Both the position numbers and the translations under genes were made by a program. Below the pieces are notes generated by a model. It saw only the letters and a program-made list of their open reading frames with translations. It did not search any database and had not been told where the DNA came from. Shown here in pieces: positions 27,460-37,563 of a DNA stretch of 53,051 bases. This DNA is from Methanocaldococcus sp. (lineage in GTDB: Archaea; AGJL01; Methanococci; Methanococcales; Methanocaldococcaceae), in contig NZ_JACCLX010000042.1 in NCBI RefSeq assembly GCF_024490875.1, positions 1 through 53,051 of the forward strand, in the 5' to 3' direction. Position 1 is the stretch's first letter. Each line of letters begins with the position of its first letter.

Positions 27460-29424
27460 TTATTTAGCAATTTTAGATATTTCAGTTTTTGTATTTTTTA
27501 TAGAATCTAAGTCAAACACCAAAGGAATTATTTCATCCAATGTTTTTACTGGAATAATTTCTATTCCCTCACTATCTATAACATCAATTAAATTAGCCTC
27601 TGGAATTATAACCCTCTTGAACCCATATTTCTTTGCCGCCTCTATCTTTTCATTAACTCCTCCAATTGCCAATACATTTCCATTTAAATCTAAACTTCCA
27701 GTAATAGCAAAGTCTTGTTTTAATGGGATATTTAATAAAGCAGATATTATTGCTAAACAAACAGCCGCTGTAGCACTATCTCCATCTATTTTAGAGTATG
27801 ACTGACTAAATTGGATATAAATCTCTTTATTATTTAGATCTATATCTTTCTTAGGTAGTGGAAGTTTTCCATCACTAACGAGTTTTTTTGATAATGCAGA
27901 TGCCAAAGTTATTGAGTGTTTTGCAATGTCCCCTGATATATTTAATAAGTGAGTTCCTGGATTCTTTGAGTCTAATATTTGGACTATAATTTTGGTTACA
28001 TCTCCAATTCCTCCAACTCCTATAACTGCCAATCCATATACTACCCCAACTTTTGGTGTATCGTTAGGCACTATGTGTTTGTATCTCTTAAAGTTTTTAA
28101 TGTAGTTTATTGCTACCTGTTTCTCCATACTGTAAATTCCAGATTCAAACACCTTCCTAATATGCTCAGCAGTGATATATACTTTTTTATGCTCATCTTT
28201 TTTGGTCTCTGGATTGTAATTACCTTTTTCATCAAAGTTTCCTAATAATTCTTCGATTTCTTTACCCATTGCTATATCGTTTGCCATTTTTATAATGTTA
28301 GCAAGTAATCTTAACCTCAATGTTAATTTATCCTTAGAACCAGCTAAGTATTGAGCAATTTTAACTACTTCACAACATCCATCATAAGTCATTGGATTTA
28401 AATTGTTATTTTTTATTTCTTGAACAATGAACTGTAAAATCTTATCTCTATTTTCTAAGGTATTATCCATTTTGTTCTTTAAAACAATTTTATAGTCAAT
28501 TCTATCCAATAGAGGGGCTCTTAAATTATAAACATCATCCATATTTCCAGACATTATTAAAATAAAATCACATGGAATTGGATTAGTTTCTACAGTTGCC
28601 CCACTTGAGTTTGGATTTCTTCCACTAATTGGGAGACATTTATCTTGTAATGCAGTTAATATATAATCTTGAACTTCTAAGGGCATTGTTTTTATTTCAT
28701 CAACATACAAAATTCCTCTATGAGCCTCGTGAATAGCTCCTAATATAATTCTCTTATGTGGAGGAGTTCCTAATGGAGGTCTTCCACCTAATGGACAGTG
28801 CTTAATATCTCCCAATAATCTCGTTACATTGTATGCACTTGCCCTAACAAGAGGTCTTTTTTTGCATTCATATAATAGAACTGGTTTTAAATCCATTGGA
28901 CTTAAAGTATTACTCATTGATGATCTTGAAGCCCCCATTAGACTTGTTAATATTATAACAAATCCAAATATTAATACAATTAAAGATGTTACTGTTACTG
29001 CTGCAAGTAAATAATTTTCAGGCATACTTTTTAAAAAATACTGTGATAGAAGAATAGCCCCAACCATTATTAAAATTAGAGTCATTGGATTAGAAGTTTT
29101 TAAATCAATTTTAGGAATTTCTTTTGTATCCTCTTTATATTCTCCATCAATAACTTCTACAATAGGTCTCTCCATATTTTTTAAATTAGGTTTTGCTATT
29201 ACATAGTAAGGGGTAAAATCTCCAAAATCTTGTAGAATTTCTCCAACTGCCTTTACAATCATTGATTTTCCAACTCCCGGTTCTCCTAATAAAATAACAT
29301 TTCTTTTATTTTTAACTGCTGACAAAATAATCCTAACGGCTTCATCTTGTCCAATAACCTGATCAATAAGTCTTGGGGAGGGTTCAGGCAATTCTTCCGT
29401 AGTTTTAAATTTTATTGAAAACAT
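27460..29424 (-). CDS. lon: Membrane-bound ATP-dependent protease LonB
   Basis: Archaeal LonB degrades unfolded and membrane proteins. The 654-residue protein has Walker A GEPGVGKS (47-54), two membrane helices (about 114-131 and 139-163) inserted in the ATPase domain, Walker B GILYVDEI (237-244), and a C-terminal protease domain. Its catalytic dyad is Ser550 (DGDSATAAV) and Lys593 (NEKIEAAKK), 43 residues apart as in other Lon enzymes. The N-terminal substrate domain of bacterial Lon is absent, as usual for archaea. It leads the operon with the coiled-coil protein and aldolase, with GGTGTTATT before the ATG. Confidence 0.95.
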   Translation of the reverse strand: MFSIKFKTTEELPEPSPRLIDQVIGQDEAVRIILSAVKNKRNVILLGEPGVGKSMIVKAVGEILQDFGDFTPYYVIAKPNLKNMERPIVEVIDGEYKEDTKEIPKIDLKTSNPMTLILIMVGAILLSQYFLKSMPENYLLAAVTVTSLIVLIFGFVIILTSLMGASRSSMSNTLSPMDLKPVLLYECKKRPLVRASAYNVTRLLGDIKHCPLGGRPPLGTPPHKRIILGAIHEAHRGILYVDEIKTMPLEVQDYILTALQDKCLPISGRNPNSSGATVETNPIPCDFILIMSGNMDDVYNLRAPLLDRIDYKIVLKNKMDNTLENRDKILQFIVQEIKNNNLNPMTYDGCCEVVKIAQYLAGSKDKLTLRLRLLANIIKMANDIAMGKEIEELLGNFDEKGNYNPETKKDEHKKVYITAEHIRKVFESGIYSMEKQVAINYIKNFKRYKHIVPNDTPKVGVVYGLAVIGVGGIGDVTKIIVQILDSKNPGTHLLNISGDIAKHSITLASALSKKLVSDGKLPLPKKDIDLNNKEIYIQFSQSYSKIDGDSATAAVCLAIISALLNIPLKQDFAITGSLDLNGNVLAIGGVNEKIEAAKKYGFKRVIIPEANLIDVIDSEGIEIIPVKTLDEIIPLVFDLDSIKNTKTEISKIAK

Positions 29425-29684
29425 AATAACACCTTCTTTAATTTTTCAGATAATACAATATTTTGAAAAATATTAGTTAAATTATTAAAATTGTTTTTAA
29501 TATATTTAAAATAAATAGCCCTTAACTTTAAATTTAAATCTTTAAATATAATATTGCTCTTAAAATTAGATTATTATATTATTTTTCTATATTATTTTTC
29601 TATAAATCTATTAAAATACTAAATGTAATATTTAAGCATTTTTGCTATTTATATAAACAAATATAAAAATATTTTGGTGAGAAA
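29425..29684. promoter_or_regulatory. Divergent promoter region between lon and AIR-synthase-like gene
   Basis: These 260 bases are almost pure A/T. They contain TATA-like runs near 29505-29560 and a perfect 13-base tandem repeat, ATATTATTTTTCT twice (29576-29601). No gene, RNA or hairpin with GC content is seen. The spacing suits two divergent promoters, with the plus gene's ribosome binding site GGTGAGAAA at its right end. Confidence 0.4.
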
Positions 29685-31043
29685 ATGGATTTGGAAGGAT
29701 ATGTTAGAAGATGTTTAAAGAAAAATATTCCTGAAAATAAAATTATTGAGGATGGATTTAAGAGAATTTTAGAGATTAAAGAAGATATTGATGAGGAATT
29801 TGCAAAAAAATTTATAAAAGCAATATTGGAAGAGGTAAAAACTACTGAAAAATTTAAGGAGATTAAGGATGATAATCTAAAAAATTTATTGAGATATCCA
29901 GAGTCAAAGGTTACAATGGGAAAAATGGGAGTTGGTAGTAGAGGAGAAGGAGATTTTTTTGTTCATAGAGAAATAGCAAGAATCGTAAAAAGTACAAATG
30001 TTAAGGCATATGTTTCAACAGAAGAACAAGATGATGCTGGAATAGTTAAAGTTGATAATTCAAAATATATAGTTGCGGCAATAGATGGAACTCATTCAAG
30101 ATTGAGTGATTTCCCTTTCTTAGGAGGTTTTCATGTAACGAGAGCGGCTTTAAGGGATGTTTATGTTATGGGCGCAGAGGCTGTTGCCTTAATTAGTGAT
30201 ATTCATTTGGCAGATGACGGAGATGTTGGAAAAATATTTGATTTCACTGCTGGAATATGTGCTGTATCTGAAGCAGTCAATGTTCCTTTAATTGGAGGGA
30301 GCACTTTAAGAGTTGGAGGAGATATGGTTATTGGGGAAAGATTAGTTAGTGCTGTTGGTGCAATAGGTGTTATAAAAGAAGGAAAACCTACTGCCAGAAG
30401 AAATGCAGAGGTTGGAGACATTATATTGATGACAGAGGGTAGTGGTGGGGGAACAATAACAACAACCGCTTTATATTATGGATGGTTTGATGTTATTTAT
30501 GAAACTTTAAATGTAGATTTTATAAAGGCGTGTCAATCTTTAATTAAAAACAATTTAGTTAATAAGATTCACGCGATGACTGATGTAACTAATGGTGGTT
30601 TAAGAGGAGATGCCTATGAAATTTCAAAGACAGCAAATGTTTCGTTAGTTTTTGATAAAGATAAAGTATATAAAACAATAAATCCAAAGGTCTTGAAAAT
30701 GCTTGAAGCATTGAATATAGACCCATTAGGAGTTTCTACTGACTCATTAATGATAATTTGTCCAGAAGAATATGCCAATGAGATAAAAAAAGTTACTGGA
30801 GCCATAGAGGTTGGATATGTTGAAAAAGGGAACGAGAGTTATTTAATTGAAGAAAACAAAAGAATACCTTTAAAGCCAATGTTTAGAGAATCTGCCTATA
30901 CACCAGTAAAAAAGGTTGTTGGTGAAAAAAAACCTGAAAACTTTGAAGAAATGAAAGAAAAAGTTAGAAAAGCGTGTGATGAAGCAATAAAAAAGAAGGA
31001 TTTTGTGGTTAAAATGTTAAAGAGTAGAGAAAAATTAAAATAA
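29685..31043 (+). CDS. AIR synthase-related protein (PurM/SelD superfamily)
   Basis: The 452-residue protein has a variable N-terminal helical part (about 1-75), then the two-domain PurM-like fold. Visible segments include EEQDDAGIVKVDN (Asp-rich metal/ATP loop), the HSRLSDFPFLGG region, GGSTLRVGGDMVIGER and TDVTNGGLRGDAYE. It lacks the Cys/Sec-Lys of true selenophosphate synthetase and is not PurM by context, so the substrate, probably ATP-dependent, is unknown. A Lys-rich helix forms the C-terminus. It faces trpS convergently with stops adjacent. Confidence 0.72.
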   Translation: MDLEGYVRRCLKKNIPENKIIEDGFKRILEIKEDIDEEFAKKFIKAILEEVKTTEKFKEIKDDNLKNLLRYPESKVTMGKMGVGSRGEGDFFVHREIARIVKSTNVKAYVSTEEQDDAGIVKVDNSKYIVAAIDGTHSRLSDFPFLGGFHVTRAALRDVYVMGAEAVALISDIHLADDGDVGKIFDFTAGICAVSEAVNVPLIGGSTLRVGGDMVIGERLVSAVGAIGVIKEGKPTARRNAEVGDIILMTEGSGGGTITTTALYYGWFDVIYETLNVDFIKACQSLIKNNLVNKIHAMTDVTNGGLRGDAYEISKTANVSLVFDKDKVYKTINPKVLKMLEALNIDPLGVSTDSLMIICPEEYANEIKKVTGAIEVGYVEKGNESYLIEENKRIPLKPMFRESAYTPVKKVVGEKKPENFEEMKEKVRKACDEAIKKKDFVVKMLKSREKLK

Positions 31044-32147
31044 TTAGTATTTGTTCTCTAATATTTTTAATGCAATTTCCTTTGCTTGTTTTCTCTTTTC
31101 CTCTAATTCTTTTAAAAATTTTACAACCATTTCATAAGCCATTTTTTTACACTTTCCACATGTTAATTCTCCACTTTTGCATTTTCTATAAATTTCCAAA
31201 AGTTCATTATCATCTAAAATTAAGTGGTATAAAAATAATTCATAAATGACGCATTCCTCTGGAATACCTCCATATTTCTTATGCTCTTCCAAAGTTTTTC
31301 TACCGCCAGTTTTAGCTGAAAATATTTTCTTTTTAACAGTTTCTTCGTCATCAGTTAAAAATATTGCTGTCTCTGGCTTCGAAGAACTCATTTTTCCTCC
31401 TAATAATCCAGTCATAAATCTATGATAGGTTGATGAGGGAGGAATAAATTTAAATTCTTTGGCTCTGTTAGCTATATCCCTTGTTAATCTTATATGTGGA
31501 TCTTGATCAATCCCTACTGGAACTACAACTGGTTTCGGTTCTGGCTTTAAATTTTCGTCGAGTTGAGGATGTAGTATATCTGCAACTTGAACTATTGGAG
31601 CAATCACATGTCCTATATTTGTCTCTCCTTTAAATCCATAAATTGCACTCATTTCGCTCCAATTTGTTTTTTTAGATAAAATTAAAGCCAAATCTTTAAC
31701 TTTTTGATATTTTGACTGTAAATATACATTTATTTTTTCTGGCTCCAATCCAAGGGCAATATAGTTGGTTATATATTCATTTAAAGCAAGTTTTTTAGTT
31801 TTTTCAAAACTCATGTTTCTTGCCCAGTATGCCTCTAAGTCTGCTATAGGAATATTTATATTGTCAGTGTATTTTTGATAATATTTTAATAGATCAACAA
31901 CCATCTTATGCCCAAAGTGCATTTTTCCAGAGGGCATCATTCCACTAACTACAGCAAACTCTTTATTGTTTTTTATTGCATCTACTATTTTTTCAAAATC
32001 TCTATGTCCGAGTATAATATTTCTCCTAAAAAAATGATGTTCATCTTTTAAATCTTTTAAAATATCTTTTATTGGTTTTATTCCAAACTGTTCCATTGTT
32101 TTTCTATAATCTATAATTGCCGGTGTTTCCCATGGCGTTAATTCCAT
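31044..32147 (-). CDS. trpS: Tryptophanyl-tRNA synthetase
   Basis: This is a class I tRNA synthetase charging tRNA-Trp. The 367-residue archaeal-type enzyme has the HIGH-like motif PSGKMHFGH (about residues 80-88) and the KMSKS-like motif GGKMSSSKPETAIF. A C-terminal CKSGELTCGKC segment with paired Cys may bind zinc. The start at 32147 follows GGTGAAATTT. It ends where the AIR-synthase-like gene ends on the other strand. Good match in length and motif order. Confidence 0.95.
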   Translation of the reverse strand: MELTPWETPAIIDYRKTMEQFGIKPIKDILKDLKDEHHFFRRNIILGHRDFEKIVDAIKNNKEFAVVSGMMPSGKMHFGHKMVVDLLKYYQKYTDNINIPIADLEAYWARNMSFEKTKKLALNEYITNYIALGLEPEKINVYLQSKYQKVKDLALILSKKTNWSEMSAIYGFKGETNIGHVIAPIVQVADILHPQLDENLKPEPKPVVVPVGIDQDPHIRLTRDIANRAKEFKFIPPSSTYHRFMTGLLGGKMSSSKPETAIFLTDDEETVKKKIFSAKTGGRKTLEEHKKYGGIPEECVIYELFLYHLILDDNELLEIYRKCKSGELTCGKCKKMAYEMVVKFLKELEEKRKQAKEIALKILENKY

Positions 32148-32261
32148 AAATTTCACCTTTTGTTTTCTAACTAATTAACAATTATTAGATTAAAAACTTA
32201 TAAAAATATAAAAATAGTTTAATTAAAACAAGACTTAAAAGAAAAAAATTTAGATGTTATT

Positions 32262-33758
32262 CTACTTTTTTAATAGTATATAGACATCTTCTCCATGTTT
32301 AACATTTTTTAAATACTCGGCATTTTCAACGATTCTTCCAATGATGTTTGTTTTTTCAAAACTTTCACCAGTAGGTCCAAATTTATCACTATCTTTAAAT
32401 CTTACACCTATCATTCCTTTATATCTACTAACCATATTAGATACTCCAATGTAGTATTTTTCAACTTTTTCTTTTGGAGTATTTTCTGGCAATAAACCTT
32501 TTGCATAGTCAGGATTTCCTTTAAACATAATAACATCTTTGTGTTTAAAATAAACATGTAGTTTTCCTACTCTCTTAGTAGTTAATCCAGTTGTTTTCCT
32601 AAAATACCATGTAGTTATTGGAGCCTTATCCTCAAATAATTCTATTACTACTATCTTGTTTTTATTTAACCCAGTGATTTTAACTTTTTTCTTTTTTAAT
32701 ACATCCAAAGTATATTCAGGCTCTTGTTCAACAACAATAGCATTTTCTAAATCTCCCTCTTTTTCTACCTCTATATTATATTTTTTTAATAATTCCTCTG
32801 CTTCATCTATGGTTAAACCAATAGCACATAACCTTTCTGGAACTGTCTTTACTGACAAAATTCCAGAGTCTGAGAAGTCTATAAGTTCAATTCCTTCTTT
32901 AACTTTTCCAACAACTGTATGAGATAGAGAAGAACTTCTACTTTCTTTATAAATATAAACCTTCCCCTCTCCTACTCCATAATTCCTTACAGTTATAGTT
33001 CCTCTATCTCTATCTATTAAACTACCCTCTTCAATTTTTAAGGTTTGTAATCTACAATCTGCAATGTATGTTTTAGTATTTTCAGAAATTTCAAATATTC
33101 CATCTTCCATAAGTGCCAAACAGTGTTCAACTGCTGAGGGTGTTCCATCAAATTCGGCAGTAAAGTAAGTATAAATCTTCCAACCATCTTCCAACTTTGT
33201 ATTTAAATCTGTTGTTACAAAGTAATCAACTGCCTCTTTTTCCTCTCTAATTGGCTCTATATCAATAATTTCATCTCCAATATTTAGTTTATCAATAACC
33301 CACTTACCTCCTACAACAATTCCAATTTTTGGTTCTTTTAAACCATAAATAGCCTCTCCTTTTCTCTTAACAAATACAAGATGCCCCTCATCTTTATCCA
33401 AACCTGATATACTCAATACAACATCCCATTTTTTAAATTCTTTTGGTTCAGTTGATATTTCTAAATCAATTCTTGTAGAACCAAATGCCACATCTATACC
33501 ACTAACCCATCTAAGTTTTTTTACGAAGTTTTTATAATTATTTATGAAAAATTTAGCAGTTTCGTTATTTTCAGTTATCGCAATTGTTATATTTCCCTTG
33601 GTAGTTTTAATTAAGAACTTTTTGGGAATTTTCTCTGCCTCTTTTTTAACTCCTTTTATTATAACAATATTTGTCCCTTTTTTGTAATATTCATCCTTTA
33701 TAACATCTTTTAAAGTATTTCCTACTTTTTCTTTTCCATTAACTATAACCTTAGTCAT
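32262..33758 (-). CDS. UPF0288 family / methanogenesis marker protein 3
   Basis: This 498-residue protein matches the methanogen UPF0288 (Mmp3) family by length and overall pattern. Visible parts are the N-terminal ubiquitin-like [17 protein letters not shown], a central cyclophilin-like section (GFT-type [16 protein letters not shown]) and a C-terminal domain with [27 protein letters not shown]. Function is unknown; co-occurrence with methyl-CoM reductase suggests a role in its assembly or modification. It starts 16 bases after the lactaldehyde dehydrogenase stop, with GGTGGAACT before the ATG, so both share a transcript. Confidence 0.82.
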   Translation of the reverse strand: MTKVIVNGKEKVGNTLKDVIKDEYYKKGTNIVIIKGVKKEAEKIPKKFLIKTTKGNITIAITENNETAKFFINNYKNFVKKLRWVSGIDVAFGSTRIDLEISTEPKEFKKWDVVLSISGLDKDEGHLVFVKRKGEAIYGLKEPKIGIVVGGKWVIDKLNIGDEIIDIEPIREEKEAVDYFVTTDLNTKLEDGWKIYTYFTAEFDGTPSAVEHCLALMEDGIFEISENTKTYIADCRLQTLKIEEGSLIDRDRGTITVRNYGVGEGKVYIYKESRSSSLSHTVVGKVKEGIELIDFSDSGILSVKTVPERLCAIGLTIDEAEELLKKYNIEVEKEGDLENAIVVEQEPEYTLDVLKKKKVKITGLNKNKIVVIELFEDKAPITTWYFRKTTGLTTKRVGKLHVYFKHKDVIMFKGNPDYAKGLLPENTPKEKVEKYYIGVSNMVSRYKGMIGVRFKDSDKFGPTGESFEKTNIIGRIVENAEYLKNVKHGEDVYILLKK

Positions 33759-33774
33759 AGTTCCACCGTAATAA

Positions 33775-35166
33775 TTATTTTGAAATTACCACTGTTTTTA
33801 TATCACTCATTTCTTCCATTGCATATTTAACTCCTTCCCTACCTAACCCACTCTTCTTAATTCCTCCAAAAGGCATATTATCTTGCCTGAATAGTGAAGA
33901 GTCATTTATAATAACTCCACCAAACTTTAAGTTTTCAGCAAAGTATAATGCCTTATTAATATTTTTAGTAAATACTGCTGAATGTAATCCATACTCTGTA
34001 CTGTTGGCTATGTCTATCATCTCCTCCTCCTTAGCCCTAATTATTGGAATTACAGGAGCAAATGTTTCAGTTTTACATAAAATATTATCTTTATCAACCT
34101 CTAATATTGTTGGGTAAAATACTGCCTTTTCTCTTTTACCTCCTAATAATAGTTTTCCTCCCTCATTTATAGATTTTTTAACAATTTCTTCAACCCACTC
34201 TGCATGCTCTAAACTTATTAATGGTCCTAAATCAGTTTTTTCATCTAATGGATTACCTACATTGAGTTTTTTAGCCTTATTTACAAACATCTCTATAAAT
34301 TTGTCAGATATACTTTCATCAACTATAATCATTCCGACTGAAATACATACTTGTCCAGCGTAGATAAAACTTCCTTTTATTAATGAATTTACAGCCTTTT
34401 TTAAATCAGCATCCTTTAAAACAATATTTGGATTAACTCCTCCTAACTCTAATGCAATCTTTTTAAAACCTGCCTTTTTAGTTATTAATTCTCCAACTTT
34501 AACACTTCCAGTAAATGATATCATATTAACCTTTTCATTAACAACTATTTCATCTCCAACAATCTCTCCATTACCAGTAAGTAAATTATAAACCCCTAAG
34601 GGAACATTATACTTTTTTAAAGCGTTTTCTATTATTTTGGCTAACTCTATACAAACAAGAGGGGCTTTTGATGATGGATGATGAACAATAACATTTCCTG
34701 TGGCAATTGCTGGAGCTATCTTATGTGCTGATAAATTTAAAGGAAAGTTAAATGGAGTTATCGCTCCAACTATACCAACAGGTTCTCTGAGAGTAAAAAT
34801 TAACTTATCATCTGAAGGAATTACTTCATTTCTAAACTCCTTAACATAAAAAGCCGCTGATTTAAAGGTTCCTATACTTCTCTCAACCTCAACTCTTGCC
34901 TGTTTTATTGGCTTTCCTGCATCAATTGCCAATATTTTAGATAGTTCTTCTTTTTTTTCTTTAATTTGTTTAGCAATGTTCATTAAAATGTTGTATCTCT
35001 TAGCAATGGAAAGATTTTTCATGACATCCTTATATTTTTCAGCATTATCTATAGTTTCTTTAACTTCTTCTCTACTCAATGCAGGTATCTTTTTAATAAC
35101 TTCTAAGGTGTAGGGATTTATAACTTCTAAATCCTCTCTATCTATCCACTTTCCATCTATAAACAT
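33775..35166 (-). CDS. cofA: Lactaldehyde dehydrogenase (coenzyme F420 pathway)
   Basis: This aldehyde dehydrogenase oxidises lactaldehyde to lactate with NAD; lactate then becomes the phospholactate of F420. The 463-residue protein has the NAD-binding [21 protein letters not shown], the catalytic Glu in ELGGVNPN and the catalytic Cys in GQVCISVGM. The identity as CofA rather than another ALDH comes from its match to the methanogen form next to UPF0288, recalled from memory. GGTGAAAATTT precedes the ATG. It is divergent from RuBisCO. Confidence 0.85.
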   Translation of the reverse strand: MFIDGKWIDREDLEVINPYTLEVIKKIPALSREEVKETIDNAEKYKDVMKNLSIAKRYNILMNIAKQIKEKKEELSKILAIDAGKPIKQARVEVERSIGTFKSAAFYVKEFRNEVIPSDDKLIFTLREPVGIVGAITPFNFPLNLSAHKIAPAIATGNVIVHHPSSKAPLVCIELAKIIENALKKYNVPLGVYNLLTGNGEIVGDEIVVNEKVNMISFTGSVKVGELITKKAGFKKIALELGGVNPNIVLKDADLKKAVNSLIKGSFIYAGQVCISVGMIIVDESISDKFIEMFVNKAKKLNVGNPLDEKTDLGPLISLEHAEWVEEIVKKSINEGGKLLLGGKREKAVFYPTILEVDKDNILCKTETFAPVIPIIRAKEEEMIDIANSTEYGLHSAVFTKNINKALYFAENLKFGGVIINDSSLFRQDNMPFGGIKKSGLGREGVKYAMEEMSDIKTVVISK

Positions 35167-35198
35167 AAATTTTCACCACTAAGGGTTTAACTAAATCT

Positions 35199-35210
35199 AT
35201 TTATATAATA
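35199..35210 (+). promoter_or_regulatory. TATA box of rbcL
   Basis: ATTTATATAATA lies 53-64 bases before the RuBisCO start, giving a transcript start near 35230 and a leader of about 30 bases that ends in GGGGGAATTGCA. No other regulatory motif is obvious. Confidence 0.5.
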
Positions 35211-35262
35211 ACTGATACTTAAAATTATGTGATTAATTAAAAATTGATGTGGGGGAATTGCA

Positions 35263-36540
35263 ATGGATTATATAAACTTAGAATATGTTCCTACAGAGGA
35301 TGATTTGTTATCTTGTATGATAATTAAAGGAGATAACCTAAAAAAATTAGCAAATGAAATTGCTGGAGAAAGTTCTATTGGGACTTGGACTAAAGTTCAA
35401 ACAATGAAAAGCGAAATTTATGAAAAATTAAAACCAAATGTATATGAAATTAAAGAATTAAAAGAAGAAAATGGTTATAAAGTTGGTTTAATAAAAATTG
35501 CATATCCATTGTATGATTTTGAAATAAACAACATGCCTGGTGTCTTAGCAGGAATCGCTGGAAATATATTTGGAATGAAAATTGTTAAGGGTTTAAGAAT
35601 ATTAGATTATAGATTTCCAAAGAAGTTTGTTAAAGAATATAAAGGGCCAAGGTATGGAATTGAAGGAGTTAGAGAAACTTTAAAGATTAAAGAAAGACCA
35701 TTATTAGGAACTATAGTTAAGCCAAAGGTTGGTTTAAAGACAGAGGAACACGCTAAAGTAGCTTATGATGCATGGATTGGGGGAGTTGATCTCGTTAAAG
35801 ATGATGAAAATTTAACCTCTCAGGAATTTAATAAGTTTGAAAATAGAGTTTATAAAACCTTAGAGATGAGAGATAAGGCAGAAGAAGAGACTGGAGAAAG
35901 GAAGGCATATATGCCAAATATAACTGCTCCATATAGAGAAATGATAAGAAGGGCTGAAATTTGTGAAGATGCTGGTAGTGAGTATGTTATGGTGGATGTG
36001 GTAGTTACTGGATTTTCAGCAGTTCAGTCATTTAGAGAGGAAGACTTTAACTTTATAATACACGGACATAGGGCAATGCATGCGGCAATTACAAGGAGTA
36101 AGGATTTTGGTATTTCAATGCTTGTATTGGCTAAAATATATAGATTGTTAGGAATTGATCAACTACATATAGGAACAGTTGTTGGGAAAATGGAGGGAGG
36201 GGAAAAGGAAGTTAAGGCAATAAGAGACGAAATAATTTATAATGAAGTTAAAAAAGATGATGAAAATATATTCTTTGATCAGGATTGGGTAAATATAAAA
36301 CCAATGTTTCCAGTGTCTTCTGGTGGAGTTCATCCAAGATTAGTTCCTAAGATAGTTGAAATTTTAGGTAGAGATTTGATTATTCAGGCAGGGGGAGGAA
36401 TTCACGGACATCCAGATGGAACAGTTGCAGGGGCTAAGGCAATGAGGGCGGCAATTGAGGCAGTAATGGAAAATAAACCATTGGAAGAGAAGGCTGAGGA
36501 GATTCCAGAACTAAAAAAAGCATTGGAATATTGGAAATAG
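35263..36540 (+). CDS. rbcL: Ribulose-1,5-bisphosphate carboxylase, archaeal form III
   Basis: Form III RuBisCO in archaea fixes CO2 on ribulose-1,5-bisphosphate produced from AMP or from ribose phosphates. The 425-residue protein is shorter than plant forms. It has GTIVKPKVGL (Lys153 and Lys155), the carbamylated Lys179 with metal ligands Asp181 and Glu182 in GGVDLVKDDE, HGHRAMHAA, the SSGGVHP segment and GGGIHGHPDG. All active-site residues I can locate are present. Ribulose bisphosphate-forming enzymes are not in the window. Two-base-separated stop and convergent methyltransferase end follow. Confidence 0.95.
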   Translation: MDYINLEYVPTEDDLLSCMIIKGDNLKKLANEIAGESSIGTWTKVQTMKSEIYEKLKPNVYEIKELKEENGYKVGLIKIAYPLYDFEINNMPGVLAGIAGNIFGMKIVKGLRILDYRFPKKFVKEYKGPRYGIEGVRETLKIKERPLLGTIVKPKVGLKTEEHAKVAYDAWIGGVDLVKDDENLTSQEFNKFENRVYKTLEMRDKAEEETGERKAYMPNITAPYREMIRRAEICEDAGSEYVMVDVVVTGFSAVQSFREEDFNFIIHGHRAMHAAITRSKDFGISMLVLAKIYRLLGIDQLHIGTVVGKMEGGEKEVKAIRDEIIYNEVKKDDENIFFDQDWVNIKPMFPVSSGGVHPRLVPKIVEILGRDLIIQAGGGIHGHPDGTVAGAKAMRAAIEAVMENKPLEEKAEEIPELKKALEYWK

Positions 36541-36555
36541 AATATTTTAATATTT

Positions 36556-37413
36556 TTAAATTTTTTCAGTTTCTTTTTCTTTTGGTTTTATAGCTACAAC
36601 TCCCAAAGCCTCTGGAACTCTTTTAACTTTTATAAAACCTACTTTTCTCAATCTATCCATTACTCCCTTTTGTAAATCTTTTCCTCTATATTTTTTTCCT
36701 GGATTGCCTACATAATGAAACAATCTACCTCCAGGTTTTAAAACTCTAAAAATTTCTTTGTAAAATTCTTCACTGTATAGATGTCCTGCTAAACTAAATC
36801 TTGGAGGGTCGTGAATAACTACATCAAACTCTTCATTATCAAAGGTCTTTATAACATCAAAGGCATCCCCTAATATTATCTTTATATCTCCTTTAAATAA
36901 CTCCTCACTGTATGGATTAATTTTAGCCAACTCCAAAACATTTGGATTTTTTTCTATCGTTATAACCTTTGCTCCTCTTTTATATGCTTCAATTGCCGTA
37001 TAACCCAAACCCATACAGGTGTCTAAAACCTTCTCTCCTTTTTTAACTTTTACAGAGTTGATTTTATTTAAAGTATCTTGATATGGATCAACTTCCTTAG
37101 TTCTGTGCATTCTTATTCCATTTATTTCAATTGTTGGAGGTATTGTAGGAACTAACTTATAATAGCCATTATTAGAAATTGCCGCTTTAAAGACATTTCC
37201 ATCTTTTATAAAGTATATATGCCCTTCATCCTTAGCTATTTTCTTTAAAATTTCAAAACTAATATTTCCCTCAGGAAACTTAACTACTTCATTTTTTCTA
37301 TCAATTATTATTTTTTCTTTTTTATCAGTTTTATTTAAGTCTAAATTTATAAAAAGTTCATCTTCTTTTGAGTTTAAAATTTCCTTAGCAATTTTTGATG
37401 TTAAATAATTCAT
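36556..37413 (-). CDS. Class I SAM-dependent methyltransferase
   Basis: The 285-residue protein has an N-terminal beta-rich segment (to about 95) and a Rossmann-fold methyltransferase domain. Motif I is VLDTCMGLGYTAIEAYKRGA, the acidic end of strand two is TIEKNP, and VVIHDPPRFS is the NPPY-like motif of nucleic-acid N-methylases. An RNA target is likely because of the DPPR motif, but the site is unknown. The start at 37413 follows GGTGAAGATT; an in-frame extension of 15 codons lacks support. Confidence 0.75.
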   Translation of the reverse strand: MNYLTSKIAKEILNSKEDELFINLDLNKTDKKEKIIIDRKNEVVKFPEGNISFEILKKIAKDEGHIYFIKDGNVFKAAISNNGYYKLVPTIPPTIEINGIRMHRTKEVDPYQDTLNKINSVKVKKGEKVLDTCMGLGYTAIEAYKRGAKVITIEKNPNVLELAKINPYSEELFKGDIKIILGDAFDVIKTFDNEEFDVVIHDPPRFSLAGHLYSEEFYKEIFRVLKPGGRLFHYVGNPGKKYRGKDLQKGVMDRLRKVGFIKVKRVPEALGVVAIKPKEKETEKI

Positions 37414-37477
37414 AATCTTCACCAAAAAGTTGTTCTCATTATAATCATAAAATTTCAATTAAAATCAAATCGATAAT

Positions 37478-37540
37478 TATATATTTATATAGTTTCATAA
37501 TATTTATCATATATGTCAATGATTTATCATCATTTATAAT
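37478..37540. promoter_or_regulatory. Divergent TATA region with iterated ATTTATCAT sites
   Basis: A TATA-rich box at 37478-37491 can serve both divergent genes. Downstream on the plus side ATTTATCAT occurs at 37502-37510 and again exactly 20 bases later at 37522-37530. ATTTATAAT follows at 37532-37540. Two helical turns between identical 9-mers over the expected transcript start of the HTH-CBS gene look like an operator. Confidence 0.4.
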
Positions 37541-37563
37541 CATGAAAAGTTTAGGGGATTTAT

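Noticed and set aside
37500-37560. TGATGA/ATGATT motifs as a C/D sRNA
   Set aside because: Box C-like sequences occur, but there is no CUGA box, no terminal stem and no GC enrichment.
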